A stretch of DNA of 64,000 nucleotides from Gnetum montanum (Eukaryota; Streptophyta; Gnetopsida; Gnetales; Gnetaceae): contig MNCI01026213.1 of NCBI GenBank assembly GCA_015680685.1, forward strand, positions 156,697 to 220,696, in the 5' to 3' direction. The notes under the pieces are model-generated. The model made no database searches and was not told the DNA's origin. It saw only the letters and a list, made by a program, of their open reading frames with translations. This document shows positions 13,131-25,034 of this stretch, one piece after another. The stretch's first letter is position 1. Each line of letters starts with the position of its first letter. A program made the position numbers and the translations under genes.

Positions 13131-13229
13131 TAGTAGTAGTATAAGAAAAATGTCCCTATTAATGCTTCATTAATCTTACTTAGTAAGAAAGAGTACATAT
13201 AAGCATATGAAGAGGCTTGGCATGATTTT

Positions 13230-14220
13230 TTCATCATGTTAATACTTGCAACAAGTGAAGAGGAGCATATAAATGAACTTCCTCCAATGGTACAACCTTT
13301 GACATTGGAATTTGTTGATGTCTTCAAGGGCAAATTAGAAGGACTTCCATCAATGAGATCCATTGAACATCAAATAGACTTCATACTAAGAGATACAATT
13401 CCAAATGAAAGAGCTTATCGCATGACTCCAAATCAGAAGGAAGAATAGAGTAAGAAAGTAAATGAATTACTATCTAATGGTTTTATTAAGGAATCCATAT
13501 CTCCTTGTGTTATACTAGCTATGTTACTTCCCAAGAAGGACATTGATGAATTAAGGATATGCATAGATTTTAGGGCTATTAATAGGATTAATATCAAATA
13601 TTGATTTCCTATTCCTATGATGGATGACATTCTTGATGTGCTTGCCAATACTAAGACTTTTTCTAAAATTGATTTAAAAAGTGGTTATCATCAAATAATG
13701 ATTATAATAGGAGATGAATGAAAATTAATGTTTAAGATACCTTATGTTTTGTATGAGTGGTTAGTCATGTTGTTTGGTCTAACCAATGCTCTAGCCACAT
13801 TTATGAGGCTCATGTATAAAGTCCTAAAGGATTTTATTGGTAAATGTTGTATGGTTTTCTTTGATGAAATTCTTGTTTACAATTCTAACAAAGAGGACCA
13901 TTTACATCATTTGAGGATGATCTATTCCAAGTTACAAGAGGCAAAGTTAGTGATTAATGCTAAGAAATTCCACTTCATGAAGGAAGAGATTTTCTACCTA
14001 GGTCATGTTGTCTCAAGAACCAAGTAAGATAAAGGCATTAAGGAATGGCCTTAACCTAAGGATGTGGGAGAGGTGAGATCTTTTCTTGGTTTGGCTTCCT
14101 TCTATAGGAGATTTATTAAGAATTTTAGTTCCATTGCATGGCCTATGCTATCTTTTTTGAAGAAAAATTTGGCATTTGTGTGGGATACTAAGAAAGAAAA
14201 ATCCTTTCAAGTTTTGTAAT
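13230..14220 (+). pseudogene. Element C reverse transcriptase
   Basis: All the classic blocks of a gypsy RT appear in order: GFIKESISPCV (about 13480), a K-K-D block, RICIDFRAIN (13556), [13 protein letters not shown] (13660), the M-L-F-G-L-T-N-A block (13765), VFFDEILVY (13857), and FYLGHVVS near 14000. The catalytic Y-x-D-D has become F-F-D-E, so one metal-binding Asp is lost. Stops fall at 13446, 13601 and 13720. VRSFLGLASFYRRFIKNFS near 14070 marks the start of the RNase H connection. It is a Ty3/gypsy RT beyond reasonable doubt but inactive. Confidence 0.85.
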
Positions 14221-14640
14221 GCCTCAATTTTGGTAATTCAAAATTTCTCAAAATTTTTTGAAGTGGAAGTAGATGCAAGTTGGTTTTTTATTGGAGGTAT
14301 GATTTGTCAAGAAGGTAAGCCAATTGCATTCTTTTCCAAAAAAGTAAATTAATCTAGAAAAATATATAGTATGTATGAAAAGGAGTTATATGTTATACCT
14401 CAAGTCATTAAACATTAGAGACGTTACTTGCTAGGATCGGAGTTTCTTTTATTTACTGATCCTAGAGCACATCAATTTTTGAATTCTCAAAAGAAATTGA
14501 GTGCCAAGCATATGAAATGGATAAAGAAATTGCAAGAATTTCATTTTGTTTTGAAACATAGAAGTGGGAAGTCTAATGTTGTGGTTGATGCTTTGTCTAG
14601 AGTCTATATTATTTCTTCTAATGTGAAACTTTAAGGATTT
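14220..14640 (+). pseudogene. Element C RNase H
   Basis: After several frameshifts the frame at 14428-14634 gives LLFTDPRAHQFL, then WIKKLQEFHFVLKHRSGKSN, VVDALSR. This is the distal half of a gypsy RNase H, in which the third catalytic Asp lies in T-D-H/P. The proximal half (14240-14400) is recognisable only in fragments such as a degraded Y-S-x-x-E-K-E-L block. Its normal role would be degrading the RNA strand during reverse transcription. Confidence 0.75.
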
Positions 14641-14699
14641 GAGTCTTTTGCTTTATTATATCCTAATGATAAGGATTTTAGGAAATTTGGAAAGACTTA

Positions 14700-15723
14700 T
14701 CTTTCCTAGTATTAGGAAGGACTGATCAATGGAAAGCTTATCATGTGAAGAATGGAAAGCTTATCATGTTGAACATATGGGCAAGATCAAGACATTGGAA
14801 TTGATGAGAAAAATTTACTTTTTCCTAGGTACGTATAGTGATGTGATTAAATTTGCAAAAGAATGTTATATTTATCAAAATTTCAAATGGGGAAAAGGTG
14901 TACATGGTAAATATCTACCTTTTCCAATCCCAAATGCTCCTTGGGAAAGTGTTTCTTTCAACTTTATTTATGGCATTCCTAAGACATCATCTGGTCATGT
15001 TTATATACTTGTTGTAGTAAATAGATTTACCAAGATGGCTCATTTTATTCCATGAAAGAAAACTAGTGATGTTTCCAATGTTGTACATTTATTCTTTTAG
15101 CATGTTGTGAGGCCACATGACATTCTTTAAATATTTTGAGTGATAGGAATGTCAAGTTTACTAGTAATTTTTGGAGATCACTTTAAAAACTACTTGGAAC
15201 CAAGTTGTCTTTTCCCATAGCCCATCATCATAAATTGATGGACAAATTAAAATTTTGAATAGGTATCTATTAAAGATCTTAAGGTGTTTATCTGAGGATT
15301 AGCCACAAAGGTTGGAAAAAATGTTGGATCATGTTAAATTCTCATATAATAATGCTTCCCCTTCTAGCATTGGTAAGAGTCCCTTTATGGAGAATTATGA
15401 ATTTTCATGAAGAATGGTTGGTGAGTTGAGGAAATTTGAAGATTGTCCCTCTTTGAGTTCAAAAATTGTTGAGTAAATAAGAGAATTTCATCAGCAAGTT
15501 AAATCTCACTTGGAAAAAAAAGACAAAGATTGTGTTTTTTAAGGCCAATGAGGGTAAGAGGAAAATTAATTTCTAGTTTGGTGATTATGTATGGATTTAC
15601 TTGAGCAAAGAAAGGCAAAAGAATGTGAACCTCTACAAGCTTAAGTTAAGAAGAATTGGTCCATTTCATATTAGGTTCAAAATCAATCCAAGTGCTTATG
15701 AGATTGACTTACCTAATGATTCG
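14700..15723 (+). pseudogene. Element C integrase
   Basis: At 14729-15055 the N-terminal zinc-binding remnant (H-x-G-K ... YSDVIKFAKECYIYQ) is followed by the core entry WESVSFNFIYGIP and VVVNRFTKMAHFIP. In the core entry D-F-I has become N-F-I and V-D-R-F has become V-N-R-F, so catalytic acidic residues are lost. The rest of the core (15060-15560) is broken by stops. Near 15610-15720 the C-terminal domain resumes (LYKLKLRRIGPFHIRFKINP SAYEIDLP), the gypsy G-P-F-x-I block. The reading is then interrupted by solo LTR K and resumes at 16236. Confidence 0.75.
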
Positions 15724-16235
15724 TGTAACATACCATCTCTTGTTAAGGATAGAATTGTAGTGTAACAATGTAATTAACATTTGAAATAAGGGGTGCCTCA
15801 TTATGAGAAGTTACAATTATTCATGATACCCCTCAAGAATGGGTTTGAGCTCTGCCATTTAAGGCTGGGTTTAGAGGGTATGCCATCATTAAGTGTCAAA
15901 GCCTAAATTGGCAAGTAATGGAAGCTAGGTAAAGTAGGATAAGAAGAGATTGATCATCCCTTCAACTAAGTAGCCTAATTGTGGTCATAGTGCTAGATTA
16001 CCTCTAAGGCTTAAGTGGCATGAGAAGGTAATCTAGAGGGCGTTACATGTGCCAATCTCATTAATAAAAATTTTGATCCATTTTTCCTTGTTGTTAAATT
16101 TGGTGCATGAGTACGTTACCAAGTTATTCATTTATCAAGTTATTTTATGGTATTTCCATTATGACACTCATGAGTGATGAATTAAGTAATGAATGATCAT
16201 GTTTTAATGACATCTAGGAATGGGATGTCACAATT
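15724..16235 (+). mobile_element. Solo LTR K inserted in element C integrase
   Basis: The sequence runs from tgtaacatacc to gggatgtcaca, 512 bp with TG...CA ends. It splits an otherwise continuous gypsy integrase C-terminus: AYEIDLPND lies before it, and FNVSDLSPYHG lies after it. The five bases on each side (attcg and attta) are only a partial match, so a target duplication is plausible but eroded. A family relative in the opposite orientation lies at 12009-12450, and the last ~125 bases are shared with 17640-17766. There is no internal region, so it is a recombined solo LTR. Confidence 0.75.
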
Positions 16236-16444
16236 TATCTATTTCTTGTGTTTTTAATGTTTCAGATTTGAGCCCATACCATGGGAATGTGATTGCATCA
16301 TTCTTGAGAAATAGTCTAGAGATCCTCAATGATTCTCTTGAAGACTCAAATTCAACCAAGCCACTAAGGAATGCAATTGTGTTGCAAGCAAGAAAGTCTA
16401 GGAACACAAGAGGTAAAAAAGTCAATGAGTACTTGCTGCATTAG
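16236..16444 (+). pseudogene. Element C polyprotein C-terminus
   Basis: The frame runs on from the interrupted integrase: VFNVSDLSPYHGN, then a Ser/Asn/Lys-rich tail ending NEYLLH at a TAG stop at 16442. F-N-V-[SA]-D-L-x-P-[YF] is the usual C-terminal landmark of several gypsy chromovirus families. No chromodomain is seen. It shows that the 512-bp block before it is an insertion. Confidence 0.75.
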
Positions 16445-16559
16445 GATGATGAAGGATTGAAAATTCCATTTGGACCCATGAGAAAGATTTGGCTTTGTGG
16501 GGGCTTAATGCTATCCCAAGTGTACAACCAACTTGAGGGCAGGTTTCAATTTTTAAGGG

Positions 16560-17400
16560 TGGAAGAGATGATAAGGACATCACCCAACCCATGTCTAATT
16601 ATTAATATGTTTATGCATAGATGTTTTTGTGTTGTTTTGTTTGTCTTTTAGTGTTGTTTTTTTTATGATGATCTCAGGGTATTTTCACATGTTTTGTAGT
16701 GTTTTGGGACTATTTTCATGACTTTAGGATGTTCAGGAAGCTATGGGAGCTTATTTGGAGATGTTTGGAGGTTCTAGGTTTCAAAACAAGCATCTTTAAT
16801 TTTTACCTTGGTAGGATAGGTGTCTACCCTAATAGTTAGAGATCTAATTTTCATAATAGAAATATACTATTTCTCCTAGATGTGTAACATGATCTTAAGA
16901 CATCTACTCTAATATCTCTACACTTGAGATATACATTGACTATTTCCCTTATATGTCTAACATGGATTTTAATAGATATCAAATCGAACGATAAATTGGA
17001 GGAAAGATGAAGAGACAGAGGAGGAAAAAAGTATAAATAGACTTTTTGGACTCTTAATTTTATTAGGAGAGTCTAGGGAGTGAGAGGTGAGTTGAGAGAA
17101 GAGTAGAGAGAATGGAGTCTTGGCAAGGTGCCTTGATCATCATCCTTGTAAGTGTGTGTTTTCTTTGATTGAGTGCATGAGAGTTTGATTGAATCTCTTA
17201 TCTATCCCTAGGAATTGTGCTTCCTTTCATATCTAAATCTCTATTTGAGCAAGAATAAAGATTTCATTTTTCTTTTCTTGTTCAAATTTGCTATTTGTAA
17301 CTTTGAGAAATCTTGGATTATTGAATCCATGGGAGCTCCTCATCATTGATGCTCGAGCCCACATAGAATAATTTTAAGACCACACTTAGTCTCGATCTTT
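16560..17400 (+). mobile_element. Candidate 3' LTR of element C
   Basis: A purine-rich run at about 16554-16580 (aagggtggaagagatgataa) follows the polyprotein end and looks like a polypurine tract. Downstream lie a TATA box (tataaata, 17030-17037) and an aataaa signal near 17254, the order of a promoter-bearing LTR. No partner copy is in the window, so both ends are approximate. Confidence 0.45.
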
Positions 17401-17639
17401 GGTGAATCAAAAAAGTATTAAAAATTACTAAATTAAAATCTTGTAATGTTGTGGGATCCTAGGATGTACATTTGGAGTCTTGTAGAATCTAGGTTAATGT
17501 TGAGATGTAGTTCTATGTAAGTAATATATGTAGAATTGTTCAAGACAATAATTGATATGGAATCCATGTCAACTCTAACACTTAGAAAAATTTTAATCCA
17601 TATATGCCCCAATACCTAGAGAAATTTTGATTTCCAAAA

Positions 17640-17766
17640 TTTCTTAGGATCATGAAGAATGGAGATCATAAGCTAAGTTATGAATTCAAATGGTCATAAG
17701 AAAATAATGAATGTGATAAATTAAGCGATTTCATTTTTACGCCATCTAAGAACGAGATGTCACAGC
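17640..17766 (+). mobile_element. K-family LTR 3'-end remnant
   Basis: The last part, ending in gccatctaagaacgagatgtcaca, aligns with the 3' end of solo LTR K (gacatctaggaatgggatgtcaca). The similarity extends upstream through aataatgaatgtgataaattaag. Only about 125 bases are recognisable. Confidence 0.5.
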
Positions 17767-18533
17767 GATTCCTATTATGGACAAGTACAATGCTCATGTT
17801 GCAAGTTTCTCTTGGGAACAAGTGTAATACCACACTTAAATTACAATGAAAATGGCTCTTAGTCATAATCATGATGGCCTAACATCATATCTTATACTTA
17901 TGACCTCCTTGGATAGGGAGCGAATTGTCATAGCTCAATCAATAGAAATTAAATAAATATGTTTATTAGTTCTGATGTTTAATATTTTCTAGTGTTTAGG
18001 CATCAACTATAAAATAAGGAAAAACCATGAGTCTTATTCTATTATACCCATTTTGGCTTTTTCTACATAAGTCAGAGATGTGGGTATATTTTATGGCTTT
18101 TCAGCATTTAAGGTATCATCAATAGTTCAAATTCAATGTCCTATGTCATATGGGATGTAGTTTCTAGATTTATATCTCTAGTTTGCCAAAAATGACATTA
18201 TGTGTCAATTGTAGCATTGTTTTGGCTCTTTATTCAATATTGATATTTGATGTCAGCTTCAACATTGATTCTAATCCTAGCTTTTGACATTTCATGTTAA
18301 GTTAGCTTTTGATAGTTTGTGTTAGACCTACTCAATGTCTAATGCCAATGCCACTTTCAGTGTCTAACATCAACCTTTACTCTTGTAGCACACCAACTTT
18401 TCAATGTTTAGCATCAAATCATTTTGACGTGTGGTGTTAACTCTATAATAGCTCTTTGATGTCTTGCATCAATCCTACTTTTGACATTCGACATTTGCTT
18501 GGGTTTTACATGTCAATTATCCTATTCAAAAGC

Positions 18534-18556
18534 TTCTAGAACATTCTAGAACATTC
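18534..18556 (+). promoter_or_regulatory. Perfect five-unit heat-shock element
   Basis: Five alternating units, TTC-ta-GAA-ca-TTC-ta-GAA-ca-TTC, occur with no mismatch in the 5-bp rhythm recognised by heat-shock factor trimers. The 3' end is 50 bases upstream of the TATA box at 18607, a typical promoter spacing. The arabidopsis ONSEN retrotransposon uses the same kind of LTR element. Function here is inferred. Confidence 0.7.
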
Positions 18557-18606
18557 TATGGATCCTACACCATCATCTATACATGATTTATGATGCATTT
18601 GTAGCC

Positions 18607-18614
18607 TATAAATA
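18607..18614 (+). promoter_or_regulatory. TATA box downstream of the heat-shock element
   Basis: The sequence tataaata within gcctataaataggg is a strong plant TATA context, followed by C/A-rich sequence. Transcription would start about 30 bases further right. Confidence 0.6.
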
Positions 18615-19050
18615 GGGCAATACCCCTAAATGTAAAAGGGTCACCTTTTCAAACATTCTCAGTTAGTTAACACTTTGCGTTATCAATCACTAGGAGATTT
18701 GCTTAATGTTTGTAGCCTTCTCTATTCCTCAGTGTAGTTAACTTTCTTATGATTGGAAATTTGGAACATCCTTTCTAAATACACTGCCTCTCTATAGAAT
18801 AATTGTTCTTATTTTTTCCCTTTTCCCCTAATAAAACATTGTATTCCTTTCATGTCATTCTTCTCACACATGCTTAGAATAAAGTTAGCACATCGATCTA
18901 ATCCATCCTTCTGCTTCATCAACTATTGGATCTACTATTCTTCTTGCTTAGTTTGCATAAGGTGTATGCATCGAAGCAAGAATAGGCTAACATAGCTCAT
19001 TGTTAGTTGTTCCCAATCCTTAGTACATTTCCTAGAATGCCTCTTCACAA

Positions 19051-20579
19051 TTTTTATTTCTATTGTAATATACATTCTCTTTGTTTCTTAGCCCTTTTGT
19101 TTTTGGCATTATCCAGATCTTTGCTAGATTTGTCTTTTGTCTTATGTGTTTACCTTTAATTTAAAAATTTTAATGAATTAGGTTTTTTTCACTTTGCTTG
19201 CCAACCATGCACTACATTTTGTTCTACATTTATCTACATACAATTTTATCTATTTTTCTTATATAACAATGCCATCTAAAGTTTCTTCTTTTTCTTTAAT
19301 TTACTATAACATTGGAAAAATATATGGGTTAGATTTTTTGATTATTTTCATTAACTATAAGTCCCCTTTTGATTTGAGGGAGATTATTTGAACGTTTAAT
19401 GTTTTTGGATCATTAGGTTGCCATGAATTATCTACCTCAATTTCATGATAGATTGTGCCAAATTTCGTTATTATGATGATTCCTACAACAACATATTCAC
19501 TACACAAACATTAGACTCTAAATCAACCAAATGGTTCTAGGCTATGTAAGCAAGGTAGCATTTTGACAAAGTCTAACTACACTTGTGAAAGTGACAAATT
19601 AAAACACAAAAAGAAAAAGAAAAGAATCAACTTACTTAAAGGAGGAAACTTTCTTTACAAAAAATTAGATGTCAAAAGTCAAATAAAATACTATGAATGA
19701 CTTGTTTAGTGTGATAGCTCATATTGAGTATTTATAATTTTTGTATGAGAATGAAGGAGGTATGCTAATGCCTAGAAATTAATGAAGGCTCATCAACATA
19801 ATCCAAACTAAACTTGGTCACTTAAAATGTAAAGTTAAAGAAACTAGGCCTAGCAAGGGGATGCATTAGTGCCCCTATGTTGACCCTAGGTAGTTAGTGC
19901 ATTTCCCCCACCCCTCAAAAAATTGCACTTTCTAACTTTAATCTTAGGTACAAGTACAAACTTGAGGGAGCATGCAAGAAGTACCCTAGGACATTTGAAT
20001 GAAGCTCTAGTTGTCCTAAAGATCTTGGAATTATGAATCCAACCTTAAAGTGTGACATAGGAGGCACAGATGCATCTTAGAAGACCAAAAATCTATACTA
20101 AACATGCTAGATTACAAACACAGGGTACATGAAATACTTCGTAGATCGAGGACTTATAATTAACATGAAAATTGTTGATGGATGCTTCATCATTCATTTA
20201 AAATTGAATAAAGCTAGTTTCATATCTTTAAAACTTAGGACATAAGGACTAAAACTAAACACAAGACAAGGTAAATGTGAAGGACTACAACTATACAAAT
20301 AGTTTAACATAAGATATATTACAAGATTATCACTTTGAGAAGAAAGGCCTGGAGATGATGGCTAGTAAGAAGAGTCCCTTGGCATGTCTTCAAGACTAAA
20401 TATGTCTTAGGAGTAATAAAATGATCTTCAATACATCTTGTGATTTGTATCCAGTTGCTAATTATTGTGCATGTCCCATACTTACAATTCTATGTCATCA
20501 CTTCTAGATGAACTTGAAGTTAGGGCATTGTTCTTGGCCATAAAGTTCTTAGAAAGGGTATTAAAGTAGATCTTGATAA
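19051..20579. other. No recognised feature
   Basis: AT-rich sequence up to the left end of element D. Short frames are present but none has a family motif. Confidence 0.45.
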
Positions 20580-22724
20580 TGTTGATGCATAAATTTTTCC
20601 ATGAAGATGCACTAATGCATAACATCCTTAAATGCTCAATTTTACAAAGCTATTGCTTAGGGTACCTTGTGGGCATGGCTAGCTTGGGAACAGTCTTCAA
20701 TCAAGGGAGGAAATGTAGCTAATATTTAAATAGAATAATGATTTAAACATAACTCAAATTTGATCAAAACTTAAAATAAAGAGAAGAAAAAAACATTAAA
20801 TATGAAATAGTTATTAAAATATTCAAAGTGAGCACTTTAATAACATGAAAAAAGAGAACATCAAGATAGATGAAGGAAGGGAATGGAAACTTAGCAGATC
20901 ATTTGCTAATCTAACAACCTTGGTGATCCTACACCTTTTCTTGGAGATACTCATGGTATGATTGGATAGCTCGAGTTAATTTCCTTGTTCATCCTTCCAA
21001 ATCATGCTAATGGGCAATAGCTGCATCCTTTCTGTCTAGAATGTTGCACCAAATGTTTTCCCAATCTTTTTCATGATCAAATTCAAGGAAGAGCCTCTCT
21101 AACATCCTACAGAGCTTTACCTCAATGGAATCTTGATCAAGCTAGTTAGAGGTAGTAGTAGGAGTAGAGTTCTAGCTATGGTGGAATAGCAGGATATACG
21201 AAAGGGAAGAAGGGAGAGAGTGTATTGGGGAAGAAGTAGGAGCAGGGATGAAAGAAGCTTGGTGTTGGTGGCTGGCCTCCTAGTGGCTGCTCCTTAATCA
21301 TCTTCTTAATAACTAAGGAGGCCTTATATAGGGCTTCCTCCTCCTTATTTTTCTCCATATGTGCTTGCCAATCAAAAACTAAGAGTAAGTTCCTAATCAA
21401 TTAATTATAAAATTAACTAAGAGTAAATTAATCAATCAATTATAAATAACAATTGAGAGTAAACATGGAGTTAAAACATATCCATATTAACTTATATATT
21501 ATTGTTATTATATTTTTCATTATTAATATTATTATTATTAGATATAGAAAGAAATTACTATAGCCAAGATAACTAATGGTAGAGTAGCATAGTGGTTGCA
21601 ACGGCTTAGGCAAGGAAGAGCAACATGGTCAGGTGATAAAGTAGGCAGCTAGTCACAGATGAGAATGGCGAGATGTTACTACGTGTGTAGTGGGTGATGT
21701 GCGATGGTAAGTGGGAAAATAGAGAGTAGGCCATGACATCGCATAGGAGGTAACAATGAGGGTTTTCTACCATAACCCTTGTTGGTACCATGGCTAGCCA
21801 AGGAAACTCATTGGAGTAGGCAAAGAAGGAAGGGCGGAGGTGATGAAGGTATGAAGCGTGGTGTAGTAGGAGGTAAAAATGTCAAATAGGTTGCAACCAT
21901 GTGGCATCAAAGGTTTACTATTATGCATGTAACGACAGTTTTAGGTAGCAAAATAGAATAAGGCACAGGGTAATATAGGACAGAAAGGGGTAGAGGTCTT
22001 TGTGGTGTAAGCTTAAGTGACAACACAATACTGAGATTTTCTATCATGTGAACAACAAGCCAGCATGGTGCACTATCAGTAGGAATGTCCACTTATGGGG
22101 GTATGGGCTATGGCTGCATAGCCTATTGTGGGATCTACACAAAGCACATGATGGTCCTTTTCATTTTTTAATTCTGCCCCATGGTTGAGGTAGGGTGCAT
22201 GGGAGATGAGCATAGTAGGTGAAAAGGGGATTGACCATGTAGGGTTGCGCATGAGGATGATGGTGGATGATGAGGCTCCTCGCTATGCAAATCATGGAAA
22301 GTGGAAATTTTGGAGAGGATTGCTGTGTAGCACCAATAAGGGTTTTCTTGCAGTAGACGAGGATTTGTTGCAACTTGATGGATTACAGTAGATTATGGTG
22401 GAAGAAAAAAAAAGAAATATTTTTTAAAAAATATGTTATGAAAAAAAAGGTTGATAGTACTTATAACTTTGATTTTTCCAGCTTTGTTTTACCGAAAGCA
22501 AGGAAACATTTGTAATTTATGAATCATCAGCGTTCATGAGCACTGGTAGTAATTTACTTGTTAACTATAGAAGTTAATTGGACAAAGAGAGCATTAATTA
22601 GATTTAATCTAGACATTATTCTCAGTTTGAATTATTAGTTTGGTTATTGTTTTGTATCAATTAAAACTTATGGTTTCATGATGGATGGATAAGGCCTCGT
22701 TTACAAGCAATGTTAGTGCCAACA
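20580..22724 (-). mobile_element. Element D 3' LTR
   Basis: 2145 bp, beginning tgttgatgcat on the plus strand and ending ...agtgccaaca. It is homologous end to end to 27651-29724, for example gatgcactaatg at 20606 and at 27677, and ggataag(g/a)cctcgttta near both right ends. On the minus strand it opens TGTTGGCAC and is preceded by a purine-rich run (gttggggcttga, reverse complement of 22725-22736), the expected polypurine tract. Confidence 0.85.
21322..21330 (-). promoter_or_regulatory. TATA box in element D 3' LTR
   Basis: The minus strand reads ccctatataaggcc. The matching site in the other LTR (near 28370) reads ctagataagac, so its TATA has been lost by mutation. Start-site position is inferred. 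Confidence 0.45.
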
Positions 22725-23740
22725 TCAAGCCCCAACGTAATCAACAAAGAAAACACCAAACATTCCACCAATACATTTATTATTATTATCTAAATATATA
22801 CTATATAATATATGTATATACATAATGATTATAATTATTCTTGGATAAAATGTGAAGCTAATACTGCATGCCTCTAGAAACATACCTCAAGAAGCTAATT
22901 TAAGGCTTTATGAATTTTATTGAGAGGCATCAATAGACCAAGGTACTATCTTGCATCTCTTCAATGCATACATTAGAAACTTAATCATGAGATTCTTTGG
23001 GGTTTTAGTCAAAAGAATAAAACCAACTATTATTCTTATTTTATTAAAGGAAAGGGAGGAATTCTAGTTGTGTGCCATCATTATAAACTCAAAGAGTAAG
23101 CACTATGAATCATGATTGAACATGAGAAAGAATGAACTTTGCATTCCAATAGTGGGATGCTAGCTTAAATCCTTTCTAGCACATCATGAATTCCTCACAT
23201 TAAGTTATCTCATCACAATCTGGATTAGATCATCAAACTATGGAAGTAACTCAAAATTATACATGTCATTTTAAACAAATGTAACCCAAAGGACAATGCC
23301 ATGGCATCAAGTCAACCTCAAGGGTAGTACCATAAAATAACATATAGGTAATAGGTAACTAAGTAAGATATGATCCTAATGACTTAGCCTCAAGGAACTC
23401 ATTTTCAAATTTAATTAATGAAGAAAGAAAGAGTTACAATGATTCCCATAATCTATAAAGTACCCTTAATAAAATACTATGTCATGAATCTAAACATCTA
23501 TTAGGTTTAATTTTAAGGCATATACCTATATGGATATGGACCTAAAGCTATATGTTGTGCATAATACTACAATAAAATATGATATAAATACAATAAGAGG
23601 AAATGCATTTTATTCAACTATGTATGATATCTAATACAACCTATGTGGATATATATGTATATATATTTATAACTATAATTTATTAAATTACTAATCTACT
23701 AGGTATCCATGTGGAACTCCATTATAAAAATTTTTTAGTT
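22725..23740 (-). other. Element D 3' untranslated region
   Basis: Non-coding DNA between the integrase end and the polypurine tract, with AT-rich dinucleotide runs near 22790-22830 and 23650-23690. No antisense or additional open frame with a recognisable domain was found. Confidence 0.5.
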
Positions 23741-24384
23741 GAAACACATTGAAGTTTCTAGTGAATTTGTTACCTTGAAGGTTAGCTATCTTGTAAACAT
23801 TTGGGGTTACAACCTCCATGACTTGGTATGGTCCTAACCACATTTGCAAAAACTTGGTTTGAGGACGTTTTTGCCCAGAACCTCTATCTCTTTTTAAGAC
23901 TAGATCACCTATTAGAAAGGATTTAGTGACAAAATTTTTNAAATTGCAAAAACTTGGTTTGAGGACCTTTTTTCCCAGAACCTCTATCTCTTTTTAAGAC
24001 TAGATCACCTATTAGAAAGGATTTAGTGACAAAAGTTTTATCAAACCATATTTTGGTAATGGTTTAATCATTTGACATGTTTTCCACTATTAAAAATTTA
24101 AGTTTAATATCCCAAAGATCATAAGATCTAGTAATGAGACTTTCATCAGGATATAGGTAATCTAGAAAAAACTCATAAGTAGGGATTTGCAACTTGATGG
24201 GTAATATAGGATTTTGGCCATAAACTAATTCATAAGGGGTGATCTTGAGAGATTCTTTGTAATGAATATGATCTACCCATATAAACCATTTTACTTTTTC
24301 ATGCCAAGATTTTGGATTGTCATCAATCATCTTTTTAACTCCACCTAGAAGATTTTTGTTTAAAGATTCTACTAATACTTGCAA
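23741..24384 (-). pseudogene. Element D integrase, C-terminal part
   Basis: The minus-strand frame from 24384 begins in the remnant of the Q-x-E-[AS]-x-N-K motif (LVESLNK). It continues through SWHEKVKWFIW and TPYELVYGQNPILPI, the standard integrase tail, then a GDLVLKRDRGSG block near 23900. Upstream, DNETEFL near 24400 corresponds to the D-N-G-x-x-F catalytic block. The normal ~35-residue spacing to the glutamate is collapsed to about a dozen residues, so the core is internally deleted. A 100-bp duplication around an N at 23940 also disrupts this region. Confidence 0.75.
23844..24038. repeat. Exact-period 100-bp direct duplication around a single N
   Basis: The segment starting gcaaaaacttggtttgagga occurs at 23846 and again at 23946. 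About 93 bases are nearly identical, and the N at 23940 lies at the join. The copies are far more alike than anything else in this old element. Two contig ends that were abutted and not merged explain this better than a real duplication. Confidence 0.75.
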
Positions 24385-24390
24385 ATCTTT

Positions 24391-25020
24391 CTACTGTAGG
24401 AATTCAGTTTCATTGTCCATTTGAACTTTCCTAGCAATTGCATTGGGTGAAACTTCATTGATAAGGATTAAGTCATTTGAATAAATGTGTGAAGCTTCAA
24501 GAATCTGATCATAAAACTCCCCTTGGCTAGTAAGAAAATGAGTGATTTGATGATCATCATCAAACACTTGTAAGGATAACACATGATCAAGGATGAAGCA
24601 ATGATAAACCTTTTTTATGATGATTTCAAAATCCCAAGCTCCATAAGAAAATGGAAGATCAAGGATACAAGTGGCTTGTGCTAAAGCATTAGGAATGTGG
24701 TTGACATGTTCTAATGTGATAAGCTCAAATTCCTTGAATAATTTCAACACATATTTCTTATATGCTCTCGTTAAAGGATCATTATCTTCATAAATGTTGT
24801 TAATTTGATTCACATTAAGTTGTGAATCACTGTTAATAGCATACTTTAGTCCATGGATTAAGGCTTCATATTCAATCATATTGTTTGTAATGGACTTTCA
24901 AAAATTAATAGCTTTAACATTTGTTGCTTCTCCAAGTGGAATTAACATAATTCCAGCACCGCATCGTTGTTTTGATAAGGCTCCATCAATCCTAAGTATC
25001 CATGTGTTCAATTTATTTTA
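24391..25020 (-). pseudogene. Element D archaeal-type RNase H (Tat signature)
   Basis: Reading the minus strand, RIDGALSKQRCGAGIMLIP (from about 25005) holds the D-G-A catalytic opening. IEYEALIHGLKYAI holds the E-[YA]-x-A-L helix. SDSQLNVNQ holds the D-S-Q catalytic Asp and LEHVNHIPNALAQA the distal block. This second, archaeal-type RNase H is restricted to the Tat group of plant gypsy elements. One frame break separates the first block from the rest; otherwise it is unusually well preserved. It sits directly beside the protease, with no RT between. Confidence 0.85.
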
Positions 25021-25034
25021 TGAAAGCAAGATCT

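Larger units (their letters stand above)
17927..19050 (+). mobile_element. LTR-like promoter region with heat-shock element
   Basis: The region is organised like an LTR: a U3 of degenerate short repeats (tgacattNgatgt and variants, 18230-18500), a heat-shock element, a TATA box at 18607, and aataaa at 18830. No paired copy or primer site was identified, so the ends are guesses and it could be a solo LTR. It does not match the LTRs of elements A, D or G. Confidence 0.45.
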
